A DNA stretch of 36,814 nucleotides from positions 1 to 36,814 of the forward strand of contig JAFAEL010000252.1 of assembly GCA_023423995.1 (NCBI GenBank), in the 5' to 3' direction. A model generated the notes under the pieces. It was not told the origin of the DNA, made no database searches, and was given only the letters and a program-made list of their open reading frames with translations. How positions within the stretch are numbered: the first letter of the stretch is position 1; every line of letters starts with the position of its first letter. Source of the DNA: Pseudomonadota bacterium. Lineage in GTDB: Bacteria > Pseudomonadota > Alphaproteobacteria > Rhizobiales > Beijerinckiaceae. Made by a program: the position numbers and the translations under genes. Positions 15,559-22,558 of this stretch are shown piece by piece.

Positions 15559-16524
15559 TCAGGCGGCGAGGCGAAGCCCGCCGCCCTCGCGCGTCACGCC
15601 GGCCGCCTGGAGGGCCGTGCCGATGCGCGCGATCTCGGCCTCCGGGAGCTTCAGCAAGGGCGGCCGCACGACGGCCTTGTCCAGCCGCCCGAGCAGGACG
15701 AGGGCCTCCTTCATGCGGTTGTGCATGTCGAGGAAGGGCGGCGCGTAGAAGGCTTGGGCCAGCGGGTAGATGCGGTCGTTGATCGCCTGAGCCTGGGTTA
15801 GGTCGCCGGCCTTCACGGCCTGGAAAAGCGCAACCTGCAGGTCCGCGATCACGCTGCCCGCGCCCGACAGCAGCCCGTCCGCCCCCATGGTCAGCGAGGC
15901 CATCAGCCAGGACGAATGCGTCGTCAGCACCGTCACGGGCTTCGGCAGGTTCTGGAAGGTGCGGATGTGCTTCTCGTGCAGCATCGCGTCGTTCGACCAG
16001 TCCTTGATGGCCCGGATGGTCGGGACCGCCTCGAAGAGCTTCAGCAGCGTGTCGAACGTGTAACCGAGCCCGCCCGCCATCGGGTACTGGAAGCAGATGA
16101 TCGGCAGGTCTGTGGCGTCCGCGATCCGGCGAAAATGCTCGGTCGCCATCTCGGGCCGCAGCTGCCCGCCCATGGACATGCTGTTCGGCGGGAAAACGAG
16201 GAGGCAGGAGGCGCCTTCGCGGGCCGCCATGGCGGCGATGCGAGCCGCCTCCAGGCTGCCATCCGCGTAGATGCCGTTGATCAGCGGCACCCGGTCGCCG
16301 ACCTCCGCGAGGGAGGCCGCGAGAATGCGCTGCTGCTCGTCGAATGAGCAGGCATGGACCTCGGAGGCATGGCCGTTCACGGTCACGGCCGAGACGCCCT
16401 CGACCAACGCGCAATCGCGGAGGTGCTTGCGCGTCGCCGGCTCGTCGATGCTCATGTCGTCGTTCAGCGCGAGCAGGGTCGCCGGAATGACGCCCTCCGG
16501 CTGGAAATCCTTGAACCTCGGCAC
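15559..16524 (-). CDS. DapA-family aldolase/lyase with NGHAxE loop
   Basis: About 321 residues, a TIM-barrel class I aldolase of the dihydrodipicolinate synthase / N-acetylneuraminate lyase family. The Schiff-base lysine is Lys174 in IRAIKDWS, and the assisting Tyr147 is in CFQYPMAGG. The loop that is GTTGE or similar in true DapA is NGHASE (50-55) here, so the substrate is not the DapA one. GTG 16524 is chosen because GAAGGAAAAGAGA precedes it. An earlier ATG at 16563 would lie inside the SDR gene. It follows that SDR by 19 bases in a NIPSNAP-SDR-DapA operon. The likely role is aldol cleavage or dehydration of an oxo acid. A second homologue with the same loop is at 25097. Confidence 0.86.
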   Translation of the reverse strand: MPRFKDFQPEGVIPATLLALNDDMSIDEPATRKHLRDCALVEGVSAVTVNGHASEVHACSFDEQQRILAASLAEVGDRVPLINGIYADGSLEAARIAAMAAREGASCLLVFPPNSMSMGGQLRPEMATEHFRRIADATDLPIICFQYPMAGGLGYTFDTLLKLFEAVPTIRAIKDWSNDAMLHEKHIRTFQNLPKPVTVLTTHSSWLMASLTMGADGLLSGAGSVIADLQVALFQAVKAGDLTQAQAINDRIYPLAQAFYAPPFLDMHNRMKEALVLLGRLDKAVVRPPLLKLPEAEIARIGTALQAAGVTREGGGLRLAA

Positions 16525-16543
16525 TCTCTTTTCCTTCTTCGGG

Positions 16544-17317
16544 TCAGTCGTTCCAGATCCCACCGGTCACGTTCAAGGTCTCACCGGTGATGTACGCCGC
16601 CTGGTCGGAGGCGAGGAAGGCCACGGCCTTCGCGATATCGTCGGGAATGGCGGCCCGTCGCAGGGGAATGGCCTTGGCGCGCTCCTCCGCGAGCGGCAGC
16701 CCTTCGCGCCGGCGCTTCTCCTCGGATTCGTCCCGCATTTTCGTCTGAACCACGAGCCCCGGCGCGACCGCGTTCACCCGCACGCCGTGCTCGCCAAGCT
16801 CGAGCGCGAGGCTCTGCGTTAGGGCGACGACGGCGAATTTCGAGGCGCAATAGGCGCCATAGGCCTCCACTCCGGATTTGCCCATCCATGAGGCGAGATT
16901 GACGACCACGCCGGACCGCCGCTCCACCATCCCGGGCACGACGGCGCGTGTCGCGTAGAAGAGCCCGTCGACATTTATGCCAAAGGTCGCGCGCCAGTCG
17001 CTCTCCGGCATCTCGAGGAGCTTCCCGATCCGGCAGATACCGGCGTTGTTGACCAGGATGTCGGCGCCGCCCCCGAGCTCGGCGAGCAGCTTGCCCATTC
17101 CCGCCTCGACCTCCGCCTTGGATGAGACGTCACCTGCCGCAACGACGATCCGCCGGCCGGAGGTCGACAGTTCGGCTGCGACGCGCTCAGCAGCGGCCAG
17201 ATCGAGATCGAACAGGCCGACATCGCAACCCTCGGCCACGAGACGCGACGCGATCCCCCTGCCGATGCCGTAGGCGGCGCCGGTTACGATGGCGCGACGC
17301 CCTTCCAGACCGTACAT
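16544..17317 (-). CDS. short-chain dehydrogenase/reductase (SDR), third
   Basis: A 257-residue classical SDR with TGAAYGIG at 12-19, FDLD (NAD+ type), NNAGI, catalytic Ser in NLASWMG, Tyr and Lys in YCASK, and C-terminal GETLNVTGGIWND. A charged insertion (MRDESEEKRRREGLPLAEE) lies in the substrate-binding loop. It is less similar to the two plus-strand SDRs than these are to each other. ATG 17317 follows a strong GGGGAGGGGG. It sits between the NIPSNAP gene and the DapA-family gene in one operon. It resembles sugar or polyol 2- or 3-dehydrogenases in length and layout, but the substrate is not known. Confidence 0.9.
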   Translation of the reverse strand: MYGLEGRRAIVTGAAYGIGRGIASRLVAEGCDVGLFDLDLAAAERVAAELSTSGRRIVVAAGDVSSKAEVEAGMGKLLAELGGGADILVNNAGICRIGKLLEMPESDWRATFGINVDGLFYATRAVVPGMVERRSGVVVNLASWMGKSGVEAYGAYCASKFAVVALTQSLALELGEHGVRVNAVAPGLVVQTKMRDESEEKRRREGLPLAEERAKAIPLRRAAIPDDIAKAVAFLASDQAAYITGETLNVTGGIWND

Positions 17318-17363
17318 GCCCCCTCCCCGTCCCCGTCAGCACCTCACGACCCGCGGCGCACGC

Positions 17364-17678
17364 TCACTGAAGCGGTGAATAGGACACCGGGTTCAGGATT
17401 CGGGTGGTCTGAATGTCGATCAGGTCCGTCACCCGGTCGAGATAGGTTTGCCACTCGGGATCGGCGAGCATGGTCTTCCGGCGTGTCTCGCGGTCGCCGA
17501 GGCTCTCGTAGCCCCAGAGCGCCACGACATGGTTCAACTCACCGATCTCGGTCGTGAAATAGGCGACGAAGGTCCCGAGATGCTTCTTCTGCAACGGCAG
17601 GCCGTACTCGCCGTAAATCTTGACGAATTGGGCGAGCTTGCCCGCCTTGATGCGATAATCGCGTTCCTCGTAGACCAT
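17364..17678 (-). CDS. NIPSNAP-family small protein
   Basis: 104 residues with the NIPSNAP / dimeric alpha-beta barrel pattern: MVYEERDYRIKAGKLAQFVK at the start, then YFTTEIGELNHVVALWGYESL and a C-terminal helix before ILNP. The frame is open further upstream, but ATG 17678 has a GGGAGGGAG site. These proteins are small ferredoxin-like dimers often found in catabolic operons. Their biochemical role is poorly known; isomerase, monooxygenase-like or binding functions have been proposed. It is the first gene of the minus-strand operon with SDR and DapA-family genes, divergent from the phosphotriesterase gene. Confidence 0.82.
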   Translation of the reverse strand: MVYEERDYRIKAGKLAQFVKIYGEYGLPLQKKHLGTFVAYFTTEIGELNHVVALWGYESLGDRETRRKTMLADPEWQTYLDRVTDLIDIQTTRILNPVSYSPLQ

Positions 17679-17861
17679 CTCGCTCCCTCCCCACTCCTGC
17701 CCAGCCGGCTCAGGCCGGCGGGGGCTCAAGCTCAATTCCGGGCCGTCGCCCTGAGCACCTTGATGATGCCCGGCGCCCCATCACCGTTACGTTCTAGCAT
17801 TCGTTGAACTGGTTACGCCCCGACCGCAACGGCGGCATCCATCGACGGAGCCGAAACTTTC

Positions 17862-17878
17862 GCATACAGTGTGTATGC
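17862..17878. promoter_or_regulatory. GntR-type operator in front of the phosphotriesterase gene
   Basis: GCATACA-GTG-TGTATGC is a perfect inverted repeat of 7-base arms and 3-base centre, with the same geometry as the site before the first gntR but a different sequence. It lies 26 bases before the preferred start of the phosphotriesterase gene and 183 bases from the divergent NIPSNAP start. The regulator encoded two genes along (18969) is the natural candidate to bind it. Confidence 0.7.
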
Positions 17879-17904
17879 AATGCGAGTGCGACGAGGGTTT
17901 TTGC

Positions 17905-18951
17905 TTGGCTGCTAGCGGTCACGTCATGACGGTGCTCGGCCCGGTCGAGCCAGCGGCACTCGGATCGACACTGATGCACGAGCATCTCCTGTGCGACCTG
18001 CGCCCGCTCGCCGAGCGCCAGAGCGCGGAACCCGACACCGAGATTACGCTCGCGAACGCATTCGCCGCCACCTATCGGCCGGGCGGGATCCGCGGAAACT
18101 ACCGCCTCCAGGATGCCAGCCGCGCGACCGCGGAGGCCAGGGACTTCGCGGCAGCCGGTGGCGGGACGGTCGTGGACGTGACGACCGGCGGCATCGTGCC
18201 CGATCCGGCAGGGCTCGCCACGATATCGCGCGGGAGCGGCGTCCACGTGGTGCTGGGCGCAGGCTTCTACACGGCGGAGTTCCAGGACGAGGAGACGCTC
18301 GGCCTGCCTGTCGAGGCCTTGGAGGAGATCATCCTCCGCCAGCTTGCCGAGGGCGCGTGGGGCACGGACATCCGCTGCGGCCTGATCGGCGAGATCGGAT
18401 GCTCCTGGCCGCTCGAGCTCTTCGAGCGCCGCTGCCTCGAGGCGGCCGCGCGGGCGCAGGCCAGGACCGGCGCCGCCCTCACGATCCATCCGGGCCGCCA
18501 TCCCGCCGCGCCCTTCGAGATCCTGCGCATCGTGGACGAGGCCGGGGGCGACATCTCGCGCACGATCATCGACCATATGGACCGCACGTTCTTCGACGAC
18601 GGCGAGGTCGTCTCGCTTGCGCGCTGCGGCTGCGTGGTGGAGTTCGACTTCTTCGGGATCGAGACCTCCAAGTACTGGGCCGGCGTGGCGGATCTTCCGA
18701 CGGACTGGATGCGGCTACGGGCTATTCGCCGGCTGTTCGATGCCGGGCTGGGCGATCGGGTTGCGATCTCCCACGACATCTGCACCCGTGCGCGGCTGAA
18801 ATCGCAGGGAGGGCACGGTTATGGTCACCTGCTGGAGAACGTCGTTCCGCTCATGCGCGAGCGGGGCTTCGGACAGGGTGAGATCGAAACCCTGCTCGTC
18901 GACACGCCTCGTCGTCTTCTGACCCTACCAGGCGCGGGCGCAGACACCTGA
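17905..18951 (+). CDS. phosphotriesterase-family metal hydrolase (probable lactonase)
   Basis: About 348 residues of the amidohydrolase superfamily, PTE/PLL group. Metal ligands visible from this start are His25 and His27 (MHEHLL), bridging Glu163 (IGEIG, in place of carboxylated Lys), His195 (TIHPG), His224 (IDHMDR) and Asp291 (SHDIC). I prefer TTG 17905, which has GAGGG 7 bases upstream and gives MAASGHVMTVLGP, a usual family N-terminus. An upstream GTG at 17869 would place the start inside the operator palindrome. ATG 17926 is a further option. Members with Glu in the bridging position often hydrolyse lactones. The gntR gene follows after 17 bases. Confidence 0.87.
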   Translation: MAASGHVMTVLGPVEPAALGSTLMHEHLLCDLRPLAERQSAEPDTEITLANAFAATYRPGGIRGNYRLQDASRATAEARDFAAAGGGTVVDVTTGGIVPDPAGLATISRGSGVHVVLGAGFYTAEFQDEETLGLPVEALEEIILRQLAEGAWGTDIRCGLIGEIGCSWPLELFERRCLEAAARAQARTGAALTIHPGRHPAAPFEILRIVDEAGGDISRTIIDHMDRTFFDDGEVVSLARCGCVVEFDFFGIETSKYWAGVADLPTDWMRLRAIRRLFDAGLGDRVAISHDICTRARLKSQGGHGYGHLLENVVPLMRERGFGQGEIETLLVDTPRRLLTLPGAGADT

Positions 18952-18968
18952 TCCGGGGAGCGCGAGCC

Positions 18969-19676
18969 ATGGATTCGGCCAGGAAAGGCGATGCCGCGGA
19001 GGAGACGGACGAGAGCGCCGTGCAGGAACCCGGCCTCGCCGCGAAGCCGGGCTACAATCTTTCGAACCTTGCCTACAACAGCATCTCGGAGCTGATCAGG
19101 ACGCGTCGCCTGAAGGGCGGCGTTCCGATCGTCGAAGCGAAGCTCGCCGAGGGTCTGGGCCTCTCCCGCACCCCCCTGCGCGAGGCTCTGCAGCGGCTGG
19201 AGGGCGAAGGCTTGGTCGTGAAGGCCGCCAACCGGTCCTTCATGGTCCGGTCGGTGGATCTCGCCGAGTACCTCCAGAGCCTCAAGGTGCGCGAGATCCT
19301 GGAGGCGGAAGCAGCCGGGATGGCGATCGACCGCGTGCCGCCGGGCAGCATCGCGGCCGCGCGCCGGGAGATCGCCGAACTGATGGCGGCGACCACCTAT
19401 CACACGGATGCGCACTGGCGCTCGGACGACAGGGTCCACAGGCTGTACGCCGAGGCCTGCGGAAATGCCGTCCTGGCCCAGATGATCGCCTCCCTTCGCG
19501 TCACGACCCGTCTCTTCGAGATCGCGCGGCTGTCGGACAGGCTGGAGCCAGACTCGGCGGAGCATCTGGAGATCCTCGCCGCGCTCGAATCGGGGGACGC
19601 GCGCCGCGCCCGGCGCGCCGTGCAGGCCCATCTGCGCTCGTTGACCCGCTTCGCGGTCGCCAGCGTCACCTCATAG
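18969..19676 (+). CDS. GntR-family regulator with FCD domain, second
   Basis: A 235-residue FadR-type regulator. After a hydrophilic N-terminal extension of about 28 residues comes the winged helix-turn-helix (about 32-95, LAEGLGLSRTPLREALQRLEGEGLV) and an FCD domain (about 103-225) with HWRSDDRVHRLYAEACGN and DSAEHLEILAALESGDA. GGGGAG precedes the ATG. It is co-transcribed with the phosphotriesterase gene and probably binds the palindrome at 17862, controlling this operon and the divergent NIPSNAP-SDR-DapA operon. Its last 11 bases overlap the end of the convergent DMT exporter gene. Confidence 0.9.
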   Translation: MDSARKGDAAEETDESAVQEPGLAAKPGYNLSNLAYNSISELIRTRRLKGGVPIVEAKLAEGLGLSRTPLREALQRLEGEGLVVKAANRSFMVRSVDLAEYLQSLKVREILEAEAAGMAIDRVPPGSIAAARREIAELMAATTYHTDAHWRSDDRVHRLYAEACGNAVLAQMIASLRVTTRLFEIARLSDRLEPDSAEHLEILAALESGDARRARRAVQAHLRSLTRFAVASVTS

Positions 19677-20529
19677 GCGAGCGCAGCAGAGCGATCCCGG
19701 AAATCGCCACGACGATCCCGCCGAGCACCGTCGGCAGGCTCGGCACCTCGCCGAAGAGGCCGTATCCGAGCAGGCTCACGGCGATGAGTTGCAGGTACAC
19801 CATCGGCGACACGATCACCGTGGGCGCGAGGCGGAAAGCATGCACCAGACAAAGATGCCCCGCCGTGCCGAACAGGCCGCCGATCGCCAGGAGGCCGAGA
19901 TCGGCCGCCCCGATCGGCCCAGCCGTCCACGGCAGAAGAGGCGTCGCCGCGAGGGCCGCCGAGAGCGCGCCGTAGAAAATCAGGGAATAGGGATCCTGGT
20001 CGCGTCCGCCCAGGCGCGTCAGCACCTGGAAGCCGGCATTGAACGCCGCCATCGCGAGGGGCAGTAGGAGGGCCAGGGAGGCGGTCGGCGCAGTGACGTC
20101 AAGCGACACCAGCACACCGATGAAGCCGCCACCGATGCAGGCGAGCTGGCGCGGCGTGGCCCGCTCCCGCAGGAGCAGCGCCGCGAGCGCGGTGGCGAGG
20201 AGCGGTGTCGAGAATGCGATGGCATAGCTCTGGGCCATCGGGAGACGCTGTAGCGCCAGGATGATGAAGACCGTCGAGGCGAGAAGGCATATCCCCCGCC
20301 CGACCTGCAACCAGAGCCGGGTCGTACGAAAGACCCGGGCGGGTCCGAGCCAGGGCGCGATCGCCGCGAGGGTACCGGCCTGCACCACATGGCGCCCCCA
20401 GGCGAGGAAGATGGGGTCGTGCCGGGCCGAGAGAATCCGGAGGATGGTGTCGAGGCAGCTCGTCAGGGTGACGGACAGCACCATGAGCGCCGCCCCCGCG
20501 AGGTAGGCGGGCGGAAGCTGCCGTCCCAC
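19666..20529 (-). CDS. DMT superfamily transporter (EamA type)
   Basis: A 287-residue membrane protein with ten hydrophobic segments arranged as two EamA repeats; the first ends near ATALAALLLRERATPRQ, the second near LLGYGLFGEVPSLPTVLGG. These carriers usually export amino acids or metabolites, or import nucleotide sugars. The GTG start at 20529 lies one base after the stop of the ABC ATPase gene, so it is the third gene of the binding-protein/ATPase operon. In that setting it may export an over-accumulated amino acid or pathway by-product. The 3' end overlaps the gntR gene on the other strand by 11 bases. Confidence 0.88.
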   Translation of the reverse strand: MGRQLPPAYLAGAALMVLSVTLTSCLDTILRILSARHDPIFLAWGRHVVQAGTLAAIAPWLGPARVFRTTRLWLQVGRGICLLASTVFIILALQRLPMAQSYAIAFSTPLLATALAALLLRERATPRQLACIGGGFIGVLVSLDVTAPTASLALLLPLAMAAFNAGFQVLTRLGGRDQDPYSLIFYGALSAALAATPLLPWTAGPIGAADLGLLAIGGLFGTAGHLCLVHAFRLAPTVIVSPMVYLQLIAVSLLGYGLFGEVPSLPTVLGGIVVAISGIALLRSPMR

Positions 20530-20530
20530 C

Positions 20531-21268
20531 TCAGTGGTGGAGGATCTTGTTGACGAAGTCGCGCGTCCGGGTCTCCCGGGGAGCCGCGAAGATCGAGGCC
20601 GGGTCGCCGATCTCGACCACCTTGCCGTCTGCCATGAAGGCGACCTCGCTGGAGGCCCCGCGGATGAAGCTCATCTCGTGCGAGACGATGAGGATCGTCA
20701 TCCCATCCGCCGCGAGCGCTCGGATCGTGTCCAGGACCTCGCTCACGAGCTCCGGATCGAGCGAGGCCGTCACCTCGTCGAGGAGCAGAACGTCCGGCTT
20801 CAGGGCAAGCGCGCGGGCGATGGCGACGCGCTGCTGCTGGCCGCCCGAGAGTTCGTCCGGATAGGCGTTCAGCTTGTGGCCGAGCCCCACCTTCCCGAGC
20901 AGGCGCTCGCCCTCGGCCCGCGCCTCCTCCTTGGAACGCCCCTTCACCTTCACGGGCGCGATCGTCACGTTGTCGATCGCGGACATGTTCTGGAACAGGT
21001 TGAACTGCTGGAAGACGATCGCGAACCGGTCCCGGACGGCCTTCAGGTCCTCGCGCCGTCGGTAATCAATCGGGGTGCCGCCGACCAGGACCTGCCCGGA
21101 ACTCGGCGGCAGCAGGCCAACGAGGGAGCGCAGGAGCGTTGACTTCCCGGAGCCCGAGGGGCCTATGAGGCCCAGCATGGCGCCACGCTCCACCGACAGC
21201 GAGACGTCGTTGAGGACCGGCACGGCGCCGTAGGAGGCCGACAGGTTCCGGATTTCGAGAAAGGCCAT
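20531..21268 (-). CDS. polar amino acid ABC importer, ATP-binding protein
   Basis: A 245-residue cytoplasmic ATPase of the PAAT family (GlnQ/HisP type). Walker A is GPSGSGKST (36-44), the Q-loop is FQQFNLF (86-92), the signature is LSGGQQQR (140-147), Walker B is VLLLDE (160-165) and the switch His is His197 in SHEMS. It should energise the two permeases encoded divergently at 26074 and 26748, with the binding protein at 21361. It is also the only ATPase in the window that could serve the Aap-type importer at 2570-5622. The ATG at 21268 has no clear Shine-Dalgarno site. A strong stem-loop precedes it. Confidence 0.93.
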   Translation of the reverse strand: MAFLEIRNLSASYGAVPVLNDVSLSVERGAMLGLIGPSGSGKSTLLRSLVGLLPPSSGQVLVGGTPIDYRRREDLKAVRDRFAIVFQQFNLFQNMSAIDNVTIAPVKVKGRSKEEARAEGERLLGKVGLGHKLNAYPDELSGGQQQRVAIARALALKPDVLLLDEVTASLDPELVSEVLDTIRALAADGMTILIVSHEMSFIRGASSEVAFMADGKVVEIGDPASIFAAPRETRTRDFVNKILHH

Positions 21269-21314
21269 CGCGATCGGATTGTGTTCTGGTCAGGAGCAGC
21301 CTGGCTGCTGCGAT

Positions 21315-21344
21315 GCGCGAGGTGGCGTGGGCACCACCTCGCGC
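21315..21344 (-). other. intercistronic stem-loop between binding-protein and ATPase genes
   Basis: GCGCGAGGTGG (21315-21325) pairs perfectly with CCACCTCGCGC (21334-21344), an 11-base-pair stem with an 8-base loop, 16 bases after the binding-protein stop. Hairpins at this place are known to stabilise the upstream message or cause partial termination, raising binding protein over ATPase. No T-run follows, so stabilisation or attenuation is more likely than full termination. Confidence 0.6.
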
Positions 21345-21360
21345 GGTCGAGGAAGCGGCT

Positions 21361-22173
21361 TCAGAAGTAGGGCGTGAAGCCGGTCGGGTTGATCATCTTC
21401 ATGCCGAACCACTTCTCCCACAGCGCGTCCGTACGGCCGCGGCGGTGCATCTCGAAGATAGCGACGTTGAGCCAGTCCTTGAGGCCGGTCGCGTTCTTGG
21501 CCAGGCCCATCGAGCAGTAATACACGTCGACCGGCGTATCGACGATCCGCCACTTGACGTTCTTGTGCAGGTTCATCTGCTCGCCCACGAAGTCGATCAC
21601 GTCGACCATCGCGTCGCCGCGGCCCTGGGCCAGCGCCCGCACTGCGTCGGGATAGTTGTCGAGCAGCGTGACCTTGGCCTGCTTCAGGTTGTCCTCGATG
21701 AACTTCACCGGGGTGGTGCCGCGGACCTGGATCAGGGTCACGCCCGGATTGTTGAGCTCCTTCCAGTCCTTGTAGGGCTTGCCCTCGGTCGTCAGCACGC
21801 CGAACACTTCCGTGTGCACGGGGACCGTGAAGTCGATCACCTTCGCGCGCTCCGGATTGCGGGTCATCGCGCCCATCACGACGTCGATCTTGCCGGAGGC
21901 GACGAAGGGAATGCGGTCCGGCGAGCCGGTCTGGACGATCTCGACCTTCACGCCGAGCATCTTGCCGACCTCGTTGGCGAAATCGACGTCGAAGCCTGTG
22001 ATCTCGTTCTTGTCGTCGAACTTCCCGAGCGGCGGAAGCGTCGGGTTCACGCCGACCTTCAGCGTGCCCGATTTCAAGATCTCGTCCAGGGAACGGGCGG
22101 CCGCCCCGACAGGTCCGAACGCCGTCACGGCCGCCAAGCCGAGACTGAGCGCGAGGGCTAACCGACGAACCAT
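21361..22173 (-). CDS. polar amino acid ABC importer, periplasmic binding protein
   Basis: A 270-residue binding protein of the SBP_bac_3 family. A signal peptide of about 25 residues (VRRLALALSLGLAAVTAFG) is followed by LKSGTLKVGVNPTLPPLGKFD, GFDVDFANEVGKMLGVKVE, MGAMTRNPERAKVIDFT with the Arg that grips the alpha-carboxylate, and VDVIDFVGEQ. ATG 22173 has GGAG upstream; the longer open frame reaches into the promoter region and the divergent gene. It is first in the operon with ATPase and DMT genes, divergent from the dehydrogenase operon that holds the matching permeases. Confidence 0.92.
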   Translation of the reverse strand: MVRRLALALSLGLAAVTAFGPVGAAARSLDEILKSGTLKVGVNPTLPPLGKFDDKNEITGFDVDFANEVGKMLGVKVEIVQTGSPDRIPFVASGKIDVVMGAMTRNPERAKVIDFTVPVHTEVFGVLTTEGKPYKDWKELNNPGVTLIQVRGTTPVKFIEDNLKQAKVTLLDNYPDAVRALAQGRGDAMVDVIDFVGEQMNLHKNVKWRIVDTPVDVYYCSMGLAKNATGLKDWLNVAIFEMHRRGRTDALWEKWFGMKMINPTGFTPYF

Positions 22174-22221
22174 AACGCGATCTCCGTGCAAGTAGTCGAC
22201 GTGGAGCACGGGGCGAAACGG

Positions 22222-22251
22222 TTGCCCCGCGGTCCACAGACGGTATACAAT
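22222..22251 (+). promoter_or_regulatory. candidate promoter with GTATAC element in the divergent gap
   Basis: TTGCCC (22222-22227), 18 bases, then TACAAT (22246-22251) is a plausible promoter for the dehydrogenase operon, about 35 bases before its start. The -10 element overlaps GGTATACAATCC, whose GTATAC core resembles centres of many FadR-type GntR operators. The gap is only 112 bases and must also serve the binding-protein operon. The assignment rests on motif matching by eye. Confidence 0.35.
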
Positions 22252-22285
22252 CCTGGCACCGTGTAAAGACACATCCGCGCGCCAG

Positions 22286-22558
22286 ATGCCTCCCTCAGCC
22301 GAAACCGGCACCGTGACGATCACCCTCGACGGGGAGCCGCTGAGCGGCGTAGCCGGATCCACCGTGGCCAGCCTACTCCTGGCGAACGAGGTGCGCGTTC
22401 TCCGGCTCTCGCCGCGCGCGGGCACCCCGCGCGGCGCCTTCTGCCTCATGGGCGTGTGTCAGGAATGCGTGATGACGATCGACGGGGTCGTCCGCCAGGC
22501 CTGCCTCGTGACGGCGCAGGACGGCATGGTCGTGTCGCGGCCGAGCCTCGCCGCATGA
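22286..22558 (+). CDS. 2Fe-2S subunit of HcnABC / opine oxidase / D-hydroxyproline dehydrogenase type enzyme (gamma)
   Basis: A 90-residue plant-type ferredoxin-like protein. Cys53, Cys58, Cys61 and Cys73 (C-x4-C-x2-C-x11-C) form the cluster-binding set in FCLMGVCQEC...C. This small subunit passes electrons between the two flavoproteins encoded downstream. ATG 22286 has no obvious ribosome binding site. Its TGA overlaps the next ATG (ATGA). It is complete. Confidence 0.88.
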   Translation: MPPSAETGTVTITLDGEPLSGVAGSTVASLLLANEVRVLRLSPRAGTPRGAFCLMGVCQECVMTIDGVVRQACLVTAQDGMVVSRPSLAA

